A DNA stretch of 64,000 nt from Salipiger pallidus (GTDB lineage: Bacteria; Pseudomonadota; Alphaproteobacteria; Rhodobacterales; Rhodobacteraceae): positions 186,001-250,000 of the forward strand of contig NZ_BMJV01000004.1 in the NCBI RefSeq assembly GCF_014643635.1. Direction: 5' to 3'. The notes below the pieces were generated by a model. The model made no database searches, had not been told where the DNA came from, and was given only the letters and a program-made list of their open reading frames with translations. Of the stretch, positions 17,459 through 27,407 are shown in pieces; positions within the stretch are counted from its first letter, which is position 1, and every line of letters starts with the position of its first letter. The position numbers and the translations under genes are program-made.

Positions 17459-18453
17459 CGCATCCGCCGACCCTCGGCGTCAAAGCGCATCTCGGAGGCC
17501 GCATCCCAGTCGAGCGTCACCGCCTCCCCGATACCGGGCAGGGGAGCGGCCCCATCCTGCCGCAAGGTCAGCGCCGTGCCGTCCTCCAGCATCACATGCA
17601 CCAGCGTCTCCGCCCCGAGCGGTTCCACCGACACGGCGTGTCCCGATAGCCGGCCTGTGTCGGCCATGCGCATGTGCTCGGGGCGGATACCCACCCGCGC
17701 GCCGGGGCCGCCAAGGCCCGCGGCGTCGATGAAATTGGTGGGCGGAGAGCCGATGAAGCCTGCCACGAACTCGGTCTCAGGATCGGCGTAGACTTCGAGA
17801 GGCGCGCCGATCTGCTCGGCCCGCCCGGCGTTCATCACGATCATGCGGTCCGCAAGGGTCATCGCCTCGACCTGATCGTGGGTCACGTAGAGCGAGGTCA
17901 CACCAAGTTTGCGCTGCAGCTGCTTGATCTCGAGCCGCATCTGCACGCGCAGCTTGGCATCGAGGTTGGACAGTGGCTCGTCGAAGAGAAACACCGAAGG
18001 CCGCCGCACGATGGCCCGCCCCATGGCGACGCGTTGGCGCTGCCCGCCCGAAAGCTCGCGGGGGCGGCGTTTCAGGTAGGGCTCCAGCTGCAGCAGGCGG
18101 GCGGCCTTGGCCACGCGGGCCTCGATCTCGGGCTTCGGGGTCTTCGCGATCTTCAGCCCGTAGGCCATGTTATCGAACACGGTCATGTGCGGGTAAAGGG
18201 CGTAGTTCTGGAACACCATGGCGATGTCGCGCTCCATGGGCTCGGCGTCGTTGACGCGCTTGCCGCCGATGCTGATCTCGCCATCCGAGACGCCTTCGAG
18301 GCCTGCGACCATGCGCAGCAGGGTGGACTTGCCGCAGCCAGACGGCCCCACGATCACGATGAATTCGCCGTCTGCCACGTCGATGTCGACGCTGTGGATG
18401 ACTTGCGTGTCACCGAACCGCTTGCGGACGGAAGAGAGGGTAAGGGGTGCCAT
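17455..18453 (-). CDS. ugpC: sn-Glycerol-3-phosphate ABC importer ATPase UgpC
   Basis: A 332-residue ABC ATPase of the MalK/UgpC type. Walker A is GPSGCGKST, the Q-loop is [11 protein letters not shown], the signature is [15 protein letters not shown], Walker B is [12 protein letters not shown], and the switch His lies in THDQVEA. A C-terminal TOBE-like domain follows ([11 protein letters not shown]). It lies last in a ugpB-A-E-C operon, 4 bases after ugpE. It would energise uptake of glycerol-3-phosphate or glycerophosphodiesters, a phosphate source in seawater. The length is near the usual 350. Confidence 0.88.
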   Translation of the reverse strand: MAPLTLSSVRKRFGDTQVIHSVDIDVADGEFIVIVGPSGCGKSTLLRMVAGLEGVSDGEISIGGKRVNDAEPMERDIAMVFQNYALYPHMTVFDNMAYGLKIAKTPKPEIEARVAKAARLLQLEPYLKRRPRELSGGQRQRVAMGRAIVRRPSVFLFDEPLSNLDAKLRVQMRLEIKQLQRKLGVTSLYVTHDQVEAMTLADRMIVMNAGRAEQIGAPLEVYADPETEFVAGFIGSPPTNFIDAAGLGGPGARVGIRPEHMRMADTGRLSGHAVSVEPLGAETLVHVMLEDGTALTLRQDGAAPLPGIGEAVTLDWDAASEMRFDAEGRRMR

Positions 18454-18457
18454 TGGG

Positions 18458-19315
18458 TTATTTCTCGCTGTCGACCAGTCCGCGGATGAAGAGTTTCTGC
18501 ATCGAGATGACGACGATCACCGGCGGGATCATGGCAAGGATCGAGGTCGCCATGATGACCGGCCAGTCGGCGATGTCGTCGCCTGACGGGAACATCTGCT
18601 TGATGCCCATGACGATGGTGTTCATCTCGGGGTCGGTGGTGATGAGCAGCGGCCAGAGATACTGGTTCCAGCCGTAGATGAAGAGGATGACGAAAAGCGC
18701 GGCGATGTTGGTGCGGCTCATGGGCAGAAGGATGTCCACGAAGAATCGCATGGGCCGGGCGCCATCGACGCGGGCGGCCTCGGCCAGCTCGTCGGGGACA
18801 GTCATGAAGAACTGCCGGAAGAGGAAGGTCGCCGTGGCCGAGGCCACCAGCGGCAGGATCAGCCCGCCGTAGCTGTTGAGCATCCCGAAATTCGCCGCTA
18901 CCTCGTAAGTGGGAACGATGCGCACTTCCACGGGCAGCATCAGCGTCATGAAGATGAGCCAGAAGAACAGCTTGCGCAGCGGGAAACGGAAATAGACGAT
19001 GGCGAAGGCCGACAGCAGCGAGATGGCTATCTTGCCAAGGGCGATGCCCACCGCCATCACCGCCGAGTTCATCAGCATCCGCGCCACGGGCGCGTTGACG
19101 CCCGACAGGAGTGCGTCGCGGTAGTTCTCGAAGAATCTGTCGCCGGGAAGCAGGGGCATCGGTGGCCGCACGATCTCGGGCTGCGAGACGGTGGAGGCGA
19201 CAAAGGCCAGCCAGATCGGGAAGAAGATGAACAGCACGCCAAGGATCAGCCCTGCGTGGGTCAGCCAGCGGGACGGTCCGCGCTTTTCGACCATGCCTGC
19301 GTGAGGATCGGACAT
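18458..19315 (-). CDS. ugpE: sn-Glycerol-3-phosphate ABC importer permease UgpE
   Basis: A 285-residue inner-membrane permease with six predicted helices and the EAA loop [23 protein letters not shown] that docks on the ATPase. The early segment [22 protein letters not shown] and the C-terminal half [31 protein letters not shown] are close to the UgpE pattern. The ATG at 19313-19315 overlaps the ugpA stop by one base, indicating coupled translation. Confidence 0.9.
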   Translation of the reverse strand: MSDPHAGMVEKRGPSRWLTHAGLILGVLFIFFPIWLAFVASTVSQPEIVRPPMPLLPGDRFFENYRDALLSGVNAPVARMLMNSAVMAVGIALGKIAISLLSAFAIVYFRFPLRKLFFWLIFMTLMLPVEVRIVPTYEVAANFGMLNSYGGLILPLVASATATFLFRQFFMTVPDELAEAARVDGARPMRFFVDILLPMSRTNIAALFVILFIYGWNQYLWPLLITTDPEMNTIVMGIKQMFPSGDDIADWPVIMATSILAMIPPVIVVISMQKLFIRGLVDSEK

Positions 19316-20196
19316 CAGTAGTGCACCTTGCGTTCGATGAACTTGAACTGCGCCACGGTCAGCAGCCCGACCACCACCAGGAGCACCACGGATTGCGCCG
19401 CCGACGAGCCCAGATCCTGCCCGACGAAGCCGTCGGCATAGACCTTGTAGACAAGGATGGTGGTGGATTGCTGCGGCCCGCCCGCGGTGATGGTGTGGAT
19501 GACGCCGAAGGTCTCGAAGAAGGCGTAGACGATGTTCACGACCATCAGGAAGAAGGTGGTGGGCGACAGCAGCGGGAAGACGATGGTGCGGAACCGTGTC
19601 CAGAAGCCCGCGCCGTCAATGGCTGCTGCTTCGATCACGCTGCGCGGGATGGATTGTAGCCCCGCAAGGAAGAACAGGAAGTTGTAGCTGATGCGGCCCC
19701 ATGCGCTGGCGATGACCACGAGGCCCATCGCCTCGGTGCCGTTCAGCACATGGTTCCAGTCATAGCCAAGCTGGCCGAGGTACCATGTGATGACGCCGAC
19801 GCGGGTGTTGAACATGAACATCCACAGCACGCCCGCCACGGCGGGGGCAACGGCATAGGGCCAGATCAGCAGGGTGCGGTAGGTGCCCGAGCCCTTGATC
19901 AGCCGGTCCGCCAGCACCGCGAGGAACAGCGCCACGCCCATGGACACCAGCGTCACCAGGACCGAGAATACCGCTGTGGTGACGAAACTGGCGCGGTAAT
20001 AGGGATCGTTCAGCAGATATTCGAAGTTTCCAAGGCCGACGTATTGCATCGACAGGCCGAAGGGGTCGGGGATGAAGAGCGATTGCCAGATCGCCTCGCC
20101 TGCCGGGTAGAAGAAGAACACCGCCGTGACCGCTAGCTGCGGCAGGATCAGCAGCAGCGGCAGCCATTTGCCCTTGAAGATGACGCGTTTTTCCAT
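19315..20196 (-). CDS. ugpA: sn-Glycerol-3-phosphate ABC importer permease UgpA
   Basis: A 293-residue permease with six helices and an EAA loop ([23 protein letters not shown]). The opening [21 protein letters not shown] is the usual UgpA N-terminus. I prefer the ATG at 20196, which has a gaaggg site 5 bases upstream; the alternative at 20208 adds only MKGH. The conserved [22 protein letters not shown] supports UgpA rather than another carbohydrate permease. The ugpB-ugpA gap is 121 bases. Confidence 0.88.
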   Translation of the reverse strand: MEKRVIFKGKWLPLLLILPQLAVTAVFFFYPAGEAIWQSLFIPDPFGLSMQYVGLGNFEYLLNDPYYRASFVTTAVFSVLVTLVSMGVALFLAVLADRLIKGSGTYRTLLIWPYAVAPAVAGVLWMFMFNTRVGVITWYLGQLGYDWNHVLNGTEAMGLVVIASAWGRISYNFLFFLAGLQSIPRSVIEAAAIDGAGFWTRFRTIVFPLLSPTTFFLMVVNIVYAFFETFGVIHTITAGGPQQSTTILVYKVYADGFVGQDLGSSAAQSVVLLVVVGLLTVAQFKFIERKVHY

Positions 20197-20317
20197 GTGG
20201 CCCTTCATGTCGTGCGGCCTTTCGGCCGATGCCTTCGGGTCTTGGCCCCGTCGGGGCGAAAGTGGGAAGGGCGCCCCCGGTCATCCCGGAGGCGCCCCGC
20301 CATGTGATCGAGAGCGC

Positions 20318-21634
20318 TTAGCGGCTCGACTGTTCGAAGCGGCGCAGCAGCTGGTCGCCGCGGGTCTTGGCGCTGTCGAGCGCGTCCTGAGCTGTCTTGT
20401 CACCGGTCCAGACCGCCTCGAGCTCTTCGTCGATGATGGTGCGGATCTGGTCGTAGCTGCCAAGGCGCACGCCCTTGGAGTTGGCGGTGGGCTCGTTCGC
20501 GGTCATCTGCTCCACGGCGATGTCGGTGCCGGGGTTTTCCTCGTAGAAACCCTGCTCGCGCGTGAGCTCGGCCGCGGCCTCGGTGATCGGCAGGTAGCCG
20601 GTGTCCTGGTGCCACTGGGCCTGGACCTCGGGGCTCGAGAGGTAGTTGAGGAAGCTGGCGACGCCCGCGTATTCCTCGTCGGGCTGGCCGGCCATGACCC
20701 AGAGCGACGCGCCGCCGATGATGGTGTTCTGGGGCGCGGCTTCGACGTCGGACCAGTAGGGCAGGGGGCGCACGTCGAAATCGAACTCGGCCTCGGAGGC
20801 GATGCCTGCGTAACCGGCAGAGCTTTCGGTGAAGAGCGCGCATTCGCCGGCGCGGAAGTTGGCACCGCCCTCGTTGCGGCGGCCGGCGTAGACGAACTTG
20901 CCGTCTTCTGCCCACTGACCCATGGTCTCGATGTGTTTCACCTGCACCGGGCCATTCATCTCAAGCTCGGTACCGAAGCCCGCAAAGCCATTGTCTTCGG
21001 TGGCGAAGGGAACGTCGTGATAGGCCGACAGGTTCTCGAGATGGATCCAGCTTTGCCACGCCGTGGTGAGCGGGCACGAATGGCCTGCCTCGGCCAGCTG
21101 GTCGAGCACCTCGCCGACCTGTTCCCACGTGGTCAGGTCCACGTCTGCCGCGATGCCAGCCTCTTCAAGCGCGGTGGTGTTCACCCACAGCACCGGGGTC
21201 GAGGAGTTGAAGGGCAGCGACAGCATGTTGCCGTCAGTGTCGGTGTAATAGCCCTTGACCGCGCTGATGTAGCTGTCCGGATCGAAGTCCGCGCCCGCGT
21301 CCGCCATCACCTCGTAGACCGGCTTGATGGCGCCCTTGGCGGCCATCATCGTGGCGGTGCCCACCTCGAAGACCATGAGGATATCGGGCTGCTCGCCCGC
21401 GCGGAAGGCGGCGATCCCGGCGTTGAGCGTCTCGGAATAGTTGCCCTTGTGGGTCGCGGTGACCTCGTACTCGTCCTGCGAGGCGTTGAAGTCGGCGACC
21501 TGCTGGTCGACCAGCTCGCCGAGGCGGCCGGTGAAGGCGTGCCAGAATTCGATTTCGGTCGCGGCATTGGCGGTCTGGGCCGATGCGGCGGCGGTGGCGG
21601 CCGCGAGGGCCAGTGTGGAAATGCGCAGGGTCAT
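20318..21634 (-). CDS. ugpB: sn-Glycerol-3-phosphate-binding protein UgpB
   Basis: A 438-residue periplasmic binding protein with signal peptide MTLRISTLALAAATAAASAQTANA, then ATEIEFWHAFTGRLGELVDQQVADFN, the classic UgpB opening. Ligand-site segments TATHKGNYSETLNAGIAAFRAGEQPDI and SLPFNSSTPVLWVN are present. The start at 21634 has an aggagg site. It is first in the ugp operon. Family role: binding G3P or glycerophosphocholine. UgpB is normally controlled by phosphate status; I could not find a convincing Pho box upstream. Confidence 0.9.
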   Translation of the reverse strand: MTLRISTLALAAATAAASAQTANAATEIEFWHAFTGRLGELVDQQVADFNASQDEYEVTATHKGNYSETLNAGIAAFRAGEQPDILMVFEVGTATMMAAKGAIKPVYEVMADAGADFDPDSYISAVKGYYTDTDGNMLSLPFNSSTPVLWVNTTALEEAGIAADVDLTTWEQVGEVLDQLAEAGHSCPLTTAWQSWIHLENLSAYHDVPFATEDNGFAGFGTELEMNGPVQVKHIETMGQWAEDGKFVYAGRRNEGGANFRAGECALFTESSAGYAGIASEAEFDFDVRPLPYWSDVEAAPQNTIIGGASLWVMAGQPDEEYAGVASFLNYLSSPEVQAQWHQDTGYLPITEAAAELTREQGFYEENPGTDIAVEQMTANEPTANSKGVRLGSYDQIRTIIDEELEAVWTGDKTAQDALDSAKTRGDQLLRRFEQSSR

Positions 21635-22019
21635 CAAGGTCTTCCTCCTGTTTGGTCTTCCCCGGGTCATCGGGGGGCATGCGGGCGTGACAGCGCCCTC
21701 GGGCAGCGCGTCGCTGCCCGACATGCCCCACGACATGCATCAAGGGGACGACAGTTTCGTGACGATTCCGGGTGGGACCGTCCGATACGTCGCTGCCCCC
21801 GAGGGGGCGATGTTCATGGAAAGACCGCTGGCGCATTGCGCGGGCGGGACTCTCCTCCTCCGGGTGGGACTAGAACACGGCATGCGTGTTTCGACAAACC
21901 CTTTGTCGTGGACGTGACGCGCCGTCGCGCCTCAGGCCGCCCGTGGCCAGTGAAGGCCGCGCCGGGTTGCGCTGGGGGGCCGTGCGGCCTACCTCTGCGG
22001 CGCAACGCAGGAGGCATCA
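21635..22019. promoter_or_regulatory. Divergent promoter region of ugpB and the dgoK-like gene, with one palindrome
   Basis: These 385 bases hold no gene I can support. A perfect inverted repeat (cgacaaa-ccc-tttgtcg) at 21892-21908 lies 111 bases before the kinase start and 258 bases before ugpB. It is a plausible repressor operator, though the regulator is unknown. Confidence 0.35.
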
Positions 22020-22814
22020 ATGGCACATCCCGACTGGATCGCGGCGGAATACGGTCACGAGACGCTGACGCTGTGGCAGATGGCAGCCGACGGCACCGTG
22101 CTGGACCAAGGCACGGAGGCCCACGGCGGGCGGGCGCTGGCCGATCTGCTGCCACAGGGCGTTCCGGGTGTGGTAAGCGGGCAGGGACCGCTGCCCGCGC
22201 CTGCCGTCCCTGCCAAGGTGCCGGGGCCCGAGGTAGCGGCAACGTCCGGTGCGCTGCTGCTGCTTCAGGCCGTGGCGCAGGCGCAGCCCGTGGATCTGCT
22301 GGGGTTCGAGGCAACGCGGGTCGCGGGGTTCCTTGTGCTGAACCCTGGCTTTGACGGGGTGATCTGCCTGCCCGGGCAGACCAGCCGCTGGGTGCATATC
22401 AGCGCGGGCGAGATCGTCAGCTTCCGCAGTTTCCTGACCGGCGGCCTGATGCAGAGCCTCGGGGGCCTCCCAACGCGCGGTTTCGACAAAGCCGCGCTGG
22501 CCGAGGCGGTGGATCGCGCCATGAGCCGCCCCTCGGGTTTTGCCGGTGATCTCGCGCAGATCGCCGCAGAGGCGCGGCTGGCAGGGCTATCGTCCGAGGA
22601 TGCCGCTGCGCGCATCGGGGGGCTTCTCTTGGGGCTCGAACTGGCGGCGGCCAAGCCCTACTGGTTGGGTCAGAACGTGGCGTTGGTGGCGGATGGTGCA
22701 TTCGCCGCCCCGTGGCAGGCGGCGATCGAGGCGCAGGGCGCGCCGGTCGTCGTGGCCGATGGCCCGCGCATGGCGCTTGAGGGGTTGAAGCAGGCGTGGG
22801 CGGCGCGGGGGTGA
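22020..22814 (+). CDS. dgoK: 2-dehydro-3-deoxygalactonokinase family protein
   Basis: A 264-residue protein resembling DgoK, which phosphorylates 2-keto-3-deoxygalactonate in the De Ley-Doudoroff galactose pathway. Recognisable segments are GFDGVICLPGQTSRWVHISAGEIVSFRSFLTGGL and the C-terminal ALVADGAFAAPWQAAIEAQG. A caggagg site precedes the ATG. The usual partner dgoA (aldolase) is not in the window, and the protein is slightly short (about 290 is common), with an N-terminal phosphate loop that is not obvious. Function by family; the adjacency to ugp and urease genes gives no pathway clue. Confidence 0.75.
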   Translation: MAHPDWIAAEYGHETLTLWQMAADGTVLDQGTEAHGGRALADLLPQGVPGVVSGQGPLPAPAVPAKVPGPEVAATSGALLLLQAVAQAQPVDLLGFEATRVAGFLVLNPGFDGVICLPGQTSRWVHISAGEIVSFRSFLTGGLMQSLGGLPTRGFDKAALAEAVDRAMSRPSGFAGDLAQIAAEARLAGLSSEDAAARIGGLLLGLELAAAKPYWLGQNVALVADGAFAAPWQAAIEAQGAPVVVADGPRMALEGLKQAWAARG

Positions 22815-22971
22815 TCCGCGTGGCCGGGGTTCGGCATCTGCCTGCTTTTTCGGCAAGGTGTTATTTCCGTGGGCAATTTGTCACGCCAGAGCTTGCACTT
22901 CCCGGTCCGGCCAGCGCATGCCGGTCCGGCAGGAGGCAAGGCCCATACCCTACGATCAGGACACAGCGAAG

Positions 22972-23775
22972 ATGACAGCTCCGGCGCAGCGTGCCCGAGG
23001 CCGCGCCCGTATCGGCGTGAAACTGCGCGGTACCCGCAGCGTGATCTCGGACCTGCACATGTCCGGCAGTTCCAAGTTGTTGTTCCCGCGTCCCAAGGAT
23101 GCGCTGCAGGCGGTCTATCTCAACAGTTCGGGCGGCGTGACCGGCGGTGATGCCTTCGACATCGCCGCCCGGGTCGAGCCGGGTGCGCACCTTGTCATGA
23201 CCACGCAGGCCGCGGAGCGTATCTACCGCGCCATGCCCGGGGAGCCGGGCCGGGTGCGCACCGAGGCGGTGCTCGAGGACGGCGCGCGGCTGGACTGGCT
23301 GCCGCAGGAGACGATCCTTTTCGATGGGGCCGCGCTTGACCGGTCCTTGCGGTTCGACATGCCCGCCAATGCCCGCCTTCTGGCCTGCGAGGCGCTGATC
23401 TTCGGCCGTCATGCCATGGGCGAGGCGGTGCATGACCTTCGCCTGCGCGACCGGATCGAGCTGCACCGAGATGGCCGTCTTGTGCTTGCGGACCGGCTGC
23501 ACCTTGCCGGTGACGCCGCCGAGACCCTTGCGCGCAGTGGCGTGGCCGATGGCGCCCATGCCATGGCGACGGTCGTCTTCGCAGCCCTCGGCGCCTCTGC
23601 TCAGGTGGACTGCTTGCGCGAAATGCTGCCCCGGACGGCGGGGGTCTCGGCACTGGCTGACGATCTGCTGCTGATCCGGATGGTTTCCGTTGACGGCTTT
23701 GCGCTGCGCGGTCACCTTGCCCCTGTCCTGCGCCACCTTTCCGGCGCCGACCTGCCACGACCCTGGATGATCTGA
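22972..23775 (+). CDS. ureD: Urease accessory protein UreD
   Basis: A 267-residue urease maturation factor that binds apo-urease and recruits UreF and UreG for nickel loading. The family blocks are KLLFPRPKDALQAVYLNSSGGVTGGD, MTTQAAERIYRA and LPQETILFDGAALDRSLRFD. The start at 22972 gives the usual length. Earlier in-frame starts at 22858 and 22918 add a leader without family character, though no strong ribosome site marks any of them. First gene of the urease set, 3 bases before ureA. Confidence 0.88.
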   Translation: MTAPAQRARGRARIGVKLRGTRSVISDLHMSGSSKLLFPRPKDALQAVYLNSSGGVTGGDAFDIAARVEPGAHLVMTTQAAERIYRAMPGEPGRVRTEAVLEDGARLDWLPQETILFDGAALDRSLRFDMPANARLLACEALIFGRHAMGEAVHDLRLRDRIELHRDGRLVLADRLHLAGDAAETLARSGVADGAHAMATVVFAALGASAQVDCLREMLPRTAGVSALADDLLLIRMVSVDGFALRGHLAPVLRHLSGADLPRPWMI

Positions 23776-23778
23776 CCC

Positions 23779-24081
23779 ATGCAATTGACCCCCCGCGAAA
23801 AGGACAAGCTGCTTGTCGCAATGGCCGCCGAAGTGGCCCGCAAACGGCTGAGCCGCGGCGTAAAGCTCAACTATCCCGAGGCGATCGCGCTGATCACCGA
23901 CGCGGTGGTCGAGGGCGCCCGAGACGGTCGCTCCGTCGCCGATATGATGGAGGCGGGTGCCGCCGTCATCACTGCCGACCAATGCATGTCGGGAGTGCCC
24001 GAGATGATCCACGAAGTGCAGGTCGAGGCCACGTTCCCCGACGGCACCAAGCTGGTCACAGTGCACAACCCGATCCGCTGA
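23779..24081 (+). CDS. ureA: Urease gamma subunit UreA
   Basis: A 100-residue subunit, the normal length. It begins [35 protein letters not shown] and ends with [16 protein letters not shown], both diagnostic of urease gamma. It follows ureD by 3 bases, so the two are probably co-translated. Confidence 0.96.
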   Translation: MQLTPREKDKLLVAMAAEVARKRLSRGVKLNYPEAIALITDAVVEGARDGRSVADMMEAGAAVITADQCMSGVPEMIHEVQVEATFPDGTKLVTVHNPIR

Positions 24082-24136
24082 CGCGTCGTCCCCGGGCCGG
24101 TTCCGGGGCCGTTTACTGGCAAGAGGATGTCTTCCC

Positions 24137-24343
24137 ATGAAATACGCAGCTTTCCTTGCACTTCTCGCGCCACCTGCCGCGGCCCATGCGGGCACCGTGC
24201 CGCATCTGCCCGCTGGTGGGGCGCTGCTGGGCGTGGCCCTCGTTCTGGGTGGCCTCGCGCTCGGCGCGCAGCTGCGCCAGACCCCTGACCGGGTCCTGGT
24301 TCGTGCTACTGTCGAAACCCGCCGCGGAGGCCTGCGCAAATGA
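24137..24343 (+). CDS. Small membrane protein of the urease operon, unknown function
   Basis: A 68-residue protein with signal-like start [18 protein letters not shown] and a second hydrophobic stretch [20 protein letters not shown], followed by a basic tail. It sits between ureA and ureB and its stop overlaps the ureB start (ATGA at 24340-24343), so it is translated and coupled. Two helices, or a signal peptide and one helix, are plausible. I do not recognise the family. Its place suggests a link to urease activity or urea/nickel traffic at the membrane, which is inference. Confidence 0.7.
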   Translation: MKYAAFLALLAPPAAAHAGTVPHLPAGGALLGVALVLGGLALGAQLRQTPDRVLVRATVETRRGGLRK

Positions 24344-24645
24344 TCCCCGGAGAACTCTTTCCCGCAGAGGGTGACCTCGAACTCAATGCTGGGCGCGAGC
24401 CGATCACCCTGATGGTGGCCAATACCGGCGACCGCCCGGTGCAGGTGGGCAGCCACTACCATTTCGCCGAAACCAACGGCGCGCTCGATTTCGACCGGGC
24501 TGCGGCGCGGGGCCTGCGTCTTGATATCGCGGCGGGCACCGCCGTGCGCTTCGAGCCGGGTCAGCGCCGTGAGGTGTCGCTGATCCCGATGTCTGGCGCA
24601 CGCAAGATCTACGGGTTCAATCAACAGGTCATGGGAGACCTCTGA
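24340..24645 (+). CDS. ureB: Urease beta subunit UreB
   Basis: A 101-residue subunit beginning [20 protein letters not shown], with [25 protein letters not shown] and [20 protein letters not shown]. These are family-diagnostic and full length. It is coupled to the small upstream gene by an ATGA overlap. Confidence 0.96.
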   Translation: MIPGELFPAEGDLELNAGREPITLMVANTGDRPVQVGSHYHFAETNGALDFDRAAARGLRLDIAAGTAVRFEPGQRREVSLIPMSGARKIYGFNQQVMGDL

Positions 24646-24646
24646 G

Positions 24647-24973
24647 ATGTTTGACGACATCCTGTCCTGGCAGCGCAGCGCCATCCGCATGGGCTCGCTC
24701 ATGGTGGAATCGCAAAGCGTGGTGGCCATGCGCCTCATGGGGTTTGGAGGCGTCTGGTCGGTGCCCCCCTCGGAAGGCTACCGCATGATCGCCGAGAAAA
24801 GCCCGGCGATGCTGAAAAGCTGGTGGGGCATGCAGCAGGCGATCAGCCGGGGGGCCAACCCTGAACGCGTGCTGGCCGCATGGACCGGACCGCTGGAACG
24901 CGAGGCGCGATCAAACCGCAAGCGGCTGGCCCGGCGCGGCCCCAAGCTGACGCCAGGCCTCGAAGCAGAGTAA
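24647..24973 (+). CDS. Uncharacterised small protein of the urease operon (phasin-like look)
   Basis: A 108-residue protein starting two bases after the ureB stop codon. The helical segment WQRSAIRMGSLMVESQSVVAMRLMGFGG is followed by SEGYRMIAEKSPAMLKSWWGMQQAISRG and a basic, proline-containing tail. It resembles short Rhodobacterales proteins with an S-x-x-V-x-x-M-R-x-M pattern and an Ala/Glu-rich amphipathic helix. No catalytic motif is visible. Its position between ureB and ureC is tight and conserved-looking; the function is unknown. The 175 bases from here to ureC hold no gene that I can see. Confidence 0.7.
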   Translation: MFDDILSWQRSAIRMGSLMVESQSVVAMRLMGFGGVWSVPPSEGYRMIAEKSPAMLKSWWGMQQAISRGANPERVLAAWTGPLEREARSNRKRLARRGPKLTPGLEAE

Positions 24974-25148
24974 GCGGTCAGGAAAAGACGCGACCATGTT
25001 CGCGATGATGCCCTTCGGACGGAGCCGCTATCCCCTCGCAGCCGGTGCCAGGGTGGCCGCGTCCTGATCGAAATACCCGGTCACCGCCTGACCGAACCAC
25101 ATCGGTGCCGCGCCGCGCGGGCACCCCGAACGACAAGGATGATCCGCC

Positions 25149-26897
25149 ATGCCTGCAAGGATTTCCCGCTCTGATTACGCCGCCATGTTCGGCCCCACCG
25201 TGGGCGACCGGCTGCGGCTTGCCGACACCGACCTCATCATCGAGGTGGAACGCGACCTGACCTCGGAGCTGGTCGGCCATGCGGCTGGCGCCAATGCCGG
25301 GGTTTACGGCGAAGAAGTGAAGTTTGGCGGCGGGAAGGTGATCCGTGACGGTATGGGCCAGAGCCAGGCGACCCGCGCCGAGGGCGCCGTGGACACGGTT
25401 GTGACCAATGCGCTGATCGTCGACCATACCGGCATCTACAAGGCGGACGTGGGCCTCAGGGACGGGCGCATCCACAAGATCGGCAAGGCCGGCAACCCCG
25501 ACACCCAGCCCGGCGTGAACATCATCGTCGGCCCGGGCACCGAGGTCATCGCGGGCGAGGGGCGCATCCTCACCGCCGGCGGGATGGACAGCCACATCCA
25601 CTACATCTGCCCGCAGCAGATCGAGGATGCGTTGCACTCGGGCCTCACCACGATGCTGGGCGGCGGCACCGGCCCGGCGCATGGCACGCTGGCGACCACC
25701 TGCACCCCCGGCCCGTGGCACATCGCCCGCATGATGCAGGCCGCCGATGCCTTCCCGATGAACCTTGCCTTCGCAGGCAAGGGCAACGCCTCGCTCGCGG
25801 CACCTCTGGAAGAGCAGATCAAGGCCGGGGCCTGCTGCCTCAAGCTGCACGAGGACTGGGGCACCACGCCCGCCAGCATCGACAACTGCCTTAGTGTCGC
25901 CGATGCATGGGACGTGCAGGTGATGATCCACACCGACACGCTGAACGAATCCGGCTTCGTCGAGAACACTGTGGCCGCCATGAAGGGCCGCACCATCCAC
26001 GCCTTCCACACCGAGGGCGCGGGCGGCGGCCATGCCCCCGACATCATCAAGATCTGCGGCGAAGAGTTCGTGCTGCCGTCCTCCACCAACCCGACGCGGC
26101 CCTACACCGGCAACACGCTCGAGGAACACCTCGACATGCTGATGGTCTGTCACCACCTCGACAAGTCGATCCCCGAAGACGTGGCCTTCGCCGAAAGCCG
26201 TATCCGCAAGGAGACCATCGCCGCCGAAGACATTCTGCACGACATGGGCGCGTTCTCGATCATCGCGTCGGACAGCCAGGCCATGGGCCGGGTGGGCGAG
26301 GTTATCATCCGCACTTGGCAGACCGCCGACAAGATGAAGAAGCAGCGTGGCCAGCTGTCCGAGGAAACCGGCGACAATGACAACTTCCGAGTCCGCCGCT
26401 ACATCGCCAAATACACCATCAACCCGGCCATCGCCCATGGCGTGAGCCAGCACATCGGATCGATCGAGGAAGGCAAGCGCGCTGACCTTGTGCTCTGGTC
26501 GCCGGCCTTCTTCGGGGTGAAGCCCGAGATGGTCCTCATGGGCGGCACCATCGTCTGCGCTCAGATGGGGGACCCCAACGCGTCTATCCCGACTCCGCAG
26601 CCGGTCTACTCGCGGCCCATGTGGGGTGCCTACGGCCGGTCGGTCGAGAACTCGGCTGTGATCTTCGTTTCCGAGGCGGCGCAGTCCGAGGGCGTGCGCG
26701 ACAAGTACGGCCTTGCCAAGCAGACCGTCGCGGTGACCAACACCCGGGGCATCGGCAAGAAGGACCTGAAGCTCAACGATGCTCTGCCCGAGGTCGAGGT
26801 AAATCCCGAAACCTACGAGGTGCGCGCCAACGGTGAGCTTCTGACCTGCGAGCCGGCGACCGAGCTGCCAATGGCGCAGCGGTATTTCCTCTACTGA
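25149..26897 (+). CDS. ureC: Urease alpha (catalytic) subunit UreC
   Basis: The 582-residue catalytic subunit that hydrolyses urea to ammonia and carbamate at a di-nickel site. Visible ligands include H149 and H151 in [10 protein letters not shown], the carbamylated Lys at K232 in [12 protein letters not shown], and a His in [12 protein letters not shown]. Others are [12 protein letters not shown], the flap Cys-His in MVCHHLDKS and the Asp in [11 protein letters not shown]. Length is about 12 residues above the usual 570. The start at 25149 gives [24 protein letters not shown], the normal N-terminus. It is followed by a strong terminator before the accessory genes resume, so ureEFG may need their own promoter. 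Confidence 0.96.
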   Translation: MPARISRSDYAAMFGPTVGDRLRLADTDLIIEVERDLTSELVGHAAGANAGVYGEEVKFGGGKVIRDGMGQSQATRAEGAVDTVVTNALIVDHTGIYKADVGLRDGRIHKIGKAGNPDTQPGVNIIVGPGTEVIAGEGRILTAGGMDSHIHYICPQQIEDALHSGLTTMLGGGTGPAHGTLATTCTPGPWHIARMMQAADAFPMNLAFAGKGNASLAAPLEEQIKAGACCLKLHEDWGTTPASIDNCLSVADAWDVQVMIHTDTLNESGFVENTVAAMKGRTIHAFHTEGAGGGHAPDIIKICGEEFVLPSSTNPTRPYTGNTLEEHLDMLMVCHHLDKSIPEDVAFAESRIRKETIAAEDILHDMGAFSIIASDSQAMGRVGEVIIRTWQTADKMKKQRGQLSEETGDNDNFRVRRYIAKYTINPAIAHGVSQHIGSIEEGKRADLVLWSPAFFGVKPEMVLMGGTIVCAQMGDPNASIPTPQPVYSRPMWGAYGRSVENSAVIFVSEAAQSEGVRDKYGLAKQTVAVTNTRGIGKKDLKLNDALPEVEVNPETYEVRANGELLTCEPATELPMAQRYFLY

Positions 26898-26939
26898 GAA
26901 GCAGCGTCCCGGCCACTGCATGGCTGGCGGGGCAAAGAC

Positions 26940-26970
26940 GCCTCCGGCGGGCGTGTTTATAAAGAGAAGA
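26940..26970 (+). repeat. Half-element of the dispersed intergenic repeat
   Basis: The stretch begins gcctccggcggg, then a short T-rich piece, then aaagagaagaa. The same layout occurs at 37774 and, in fuller form, at 29454-29558. Here, as at 37774, it directly precedes an intrinsic terminator hairpin. Confidence 0.6.
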
Positions 26971-27006
26971 AGGCCGGGGCGGCGAGAATGCCCCGGCCTT
27001 TCGCAT
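26970..27006 (+). terminator. Strong intrinsic terminator after ureC
   Basis: A perfect 10-bp stem (aaggccgggg/ccccggcctt) with an 11-base loop at 26970-27000, then ttcgcattt. It lies 73 bases after the ureC stop and separates structural from accessory urease genes. Confidence 0.75.
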
Positions 27007-27030
27007 TTCATCAGACGCGTTAGGGCGATT

Positions 27031-27086
27031 GTTTAAAATTAAACCATTTACCTATGCATCTGCAGAAACCCCAGTTTGCAGATGCA
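27031..27086. promoter_or_regulatory. Two inverted repeats upstream of the DUF1127 gene
   Basis: An AT-rich palindrome gtttaa-aa-ttaaac lies at 27031-27044. A 10-bp perfect inverted repeat tgcatctgca/tgcagatgca lies at 27055-27064 and 27077-27086. The second can fold into a longer hairpin with aaac/gttt inside and a 4-base loop. They are 103 to 158 bases before the DUF1127 start. They could be operators or a leader hairpin; no regulator can be named. Confidence 0.45.
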
Positions 27087-27188
27087 GCATTTGTCAGTTC
27101 GGTCAGCAGGCGTTACTTAGTTTGGCAAGGGAGGGGACCTGACACACCGGCAATATGTCGGACCGCACATGAAACGGAAGGTTTCCCA

Positions 27189-27407
27189 ATGGCATTTCTC
27201 ACCGCGAGCCACGCTCACGACACCGCACCTTTTTTCTCCCGCCTGATCGCCGGGATCGGCAACGCCCTCGTCACCATCGGTGAAGCGAACCCGCGTCTGC
27301 GCCGCGTCGAAGAGCTCCAGCGCCTGTCCGACGAGCAGCTGGCCGCTAAGGGTCTGCGCCGCGAAGACATCGTGCGTCACGTCTTCCACGACGTCTACTA
27401 CCTCTGA
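27189..27407 (+). CDS. DUF1127 small regulatory-type protein
   Basis: A 72-residue protein ending in the DUF1127 signature: NPRLRRVEELQRLSDEQLAAKGLRREDIVRHVFHDVYYL. The start at 27189 follows gaagg by about 6 bases. DUF1127 proteins in alphaproteobacteria are often small arginine-rich RNA-associated proteins tied to stress and phosphate responses. An in-frame extension to 27054 would overlap the inverted repeats and is unlikely. It sits between ureC and ureE, behind a terminator and with its own upstream palindromes, so it is probably an independent unit placed inside the urease locus. Confidence 0.85.
   Translation: MAFLTASHAHDTAPFFSRLIAGIGNALVTIGEANPRLRRVEELQRLSDEQLAAKGLRREDIVRHVFHDVYYL

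Noticed and set aside
20126-22354. 742-codon plus-strand frame over ugpB
   Set aside because: Antisense to ugpB and continuing through the promoter region; the real plus-strand gene here (dgoK-like) is in another frame.
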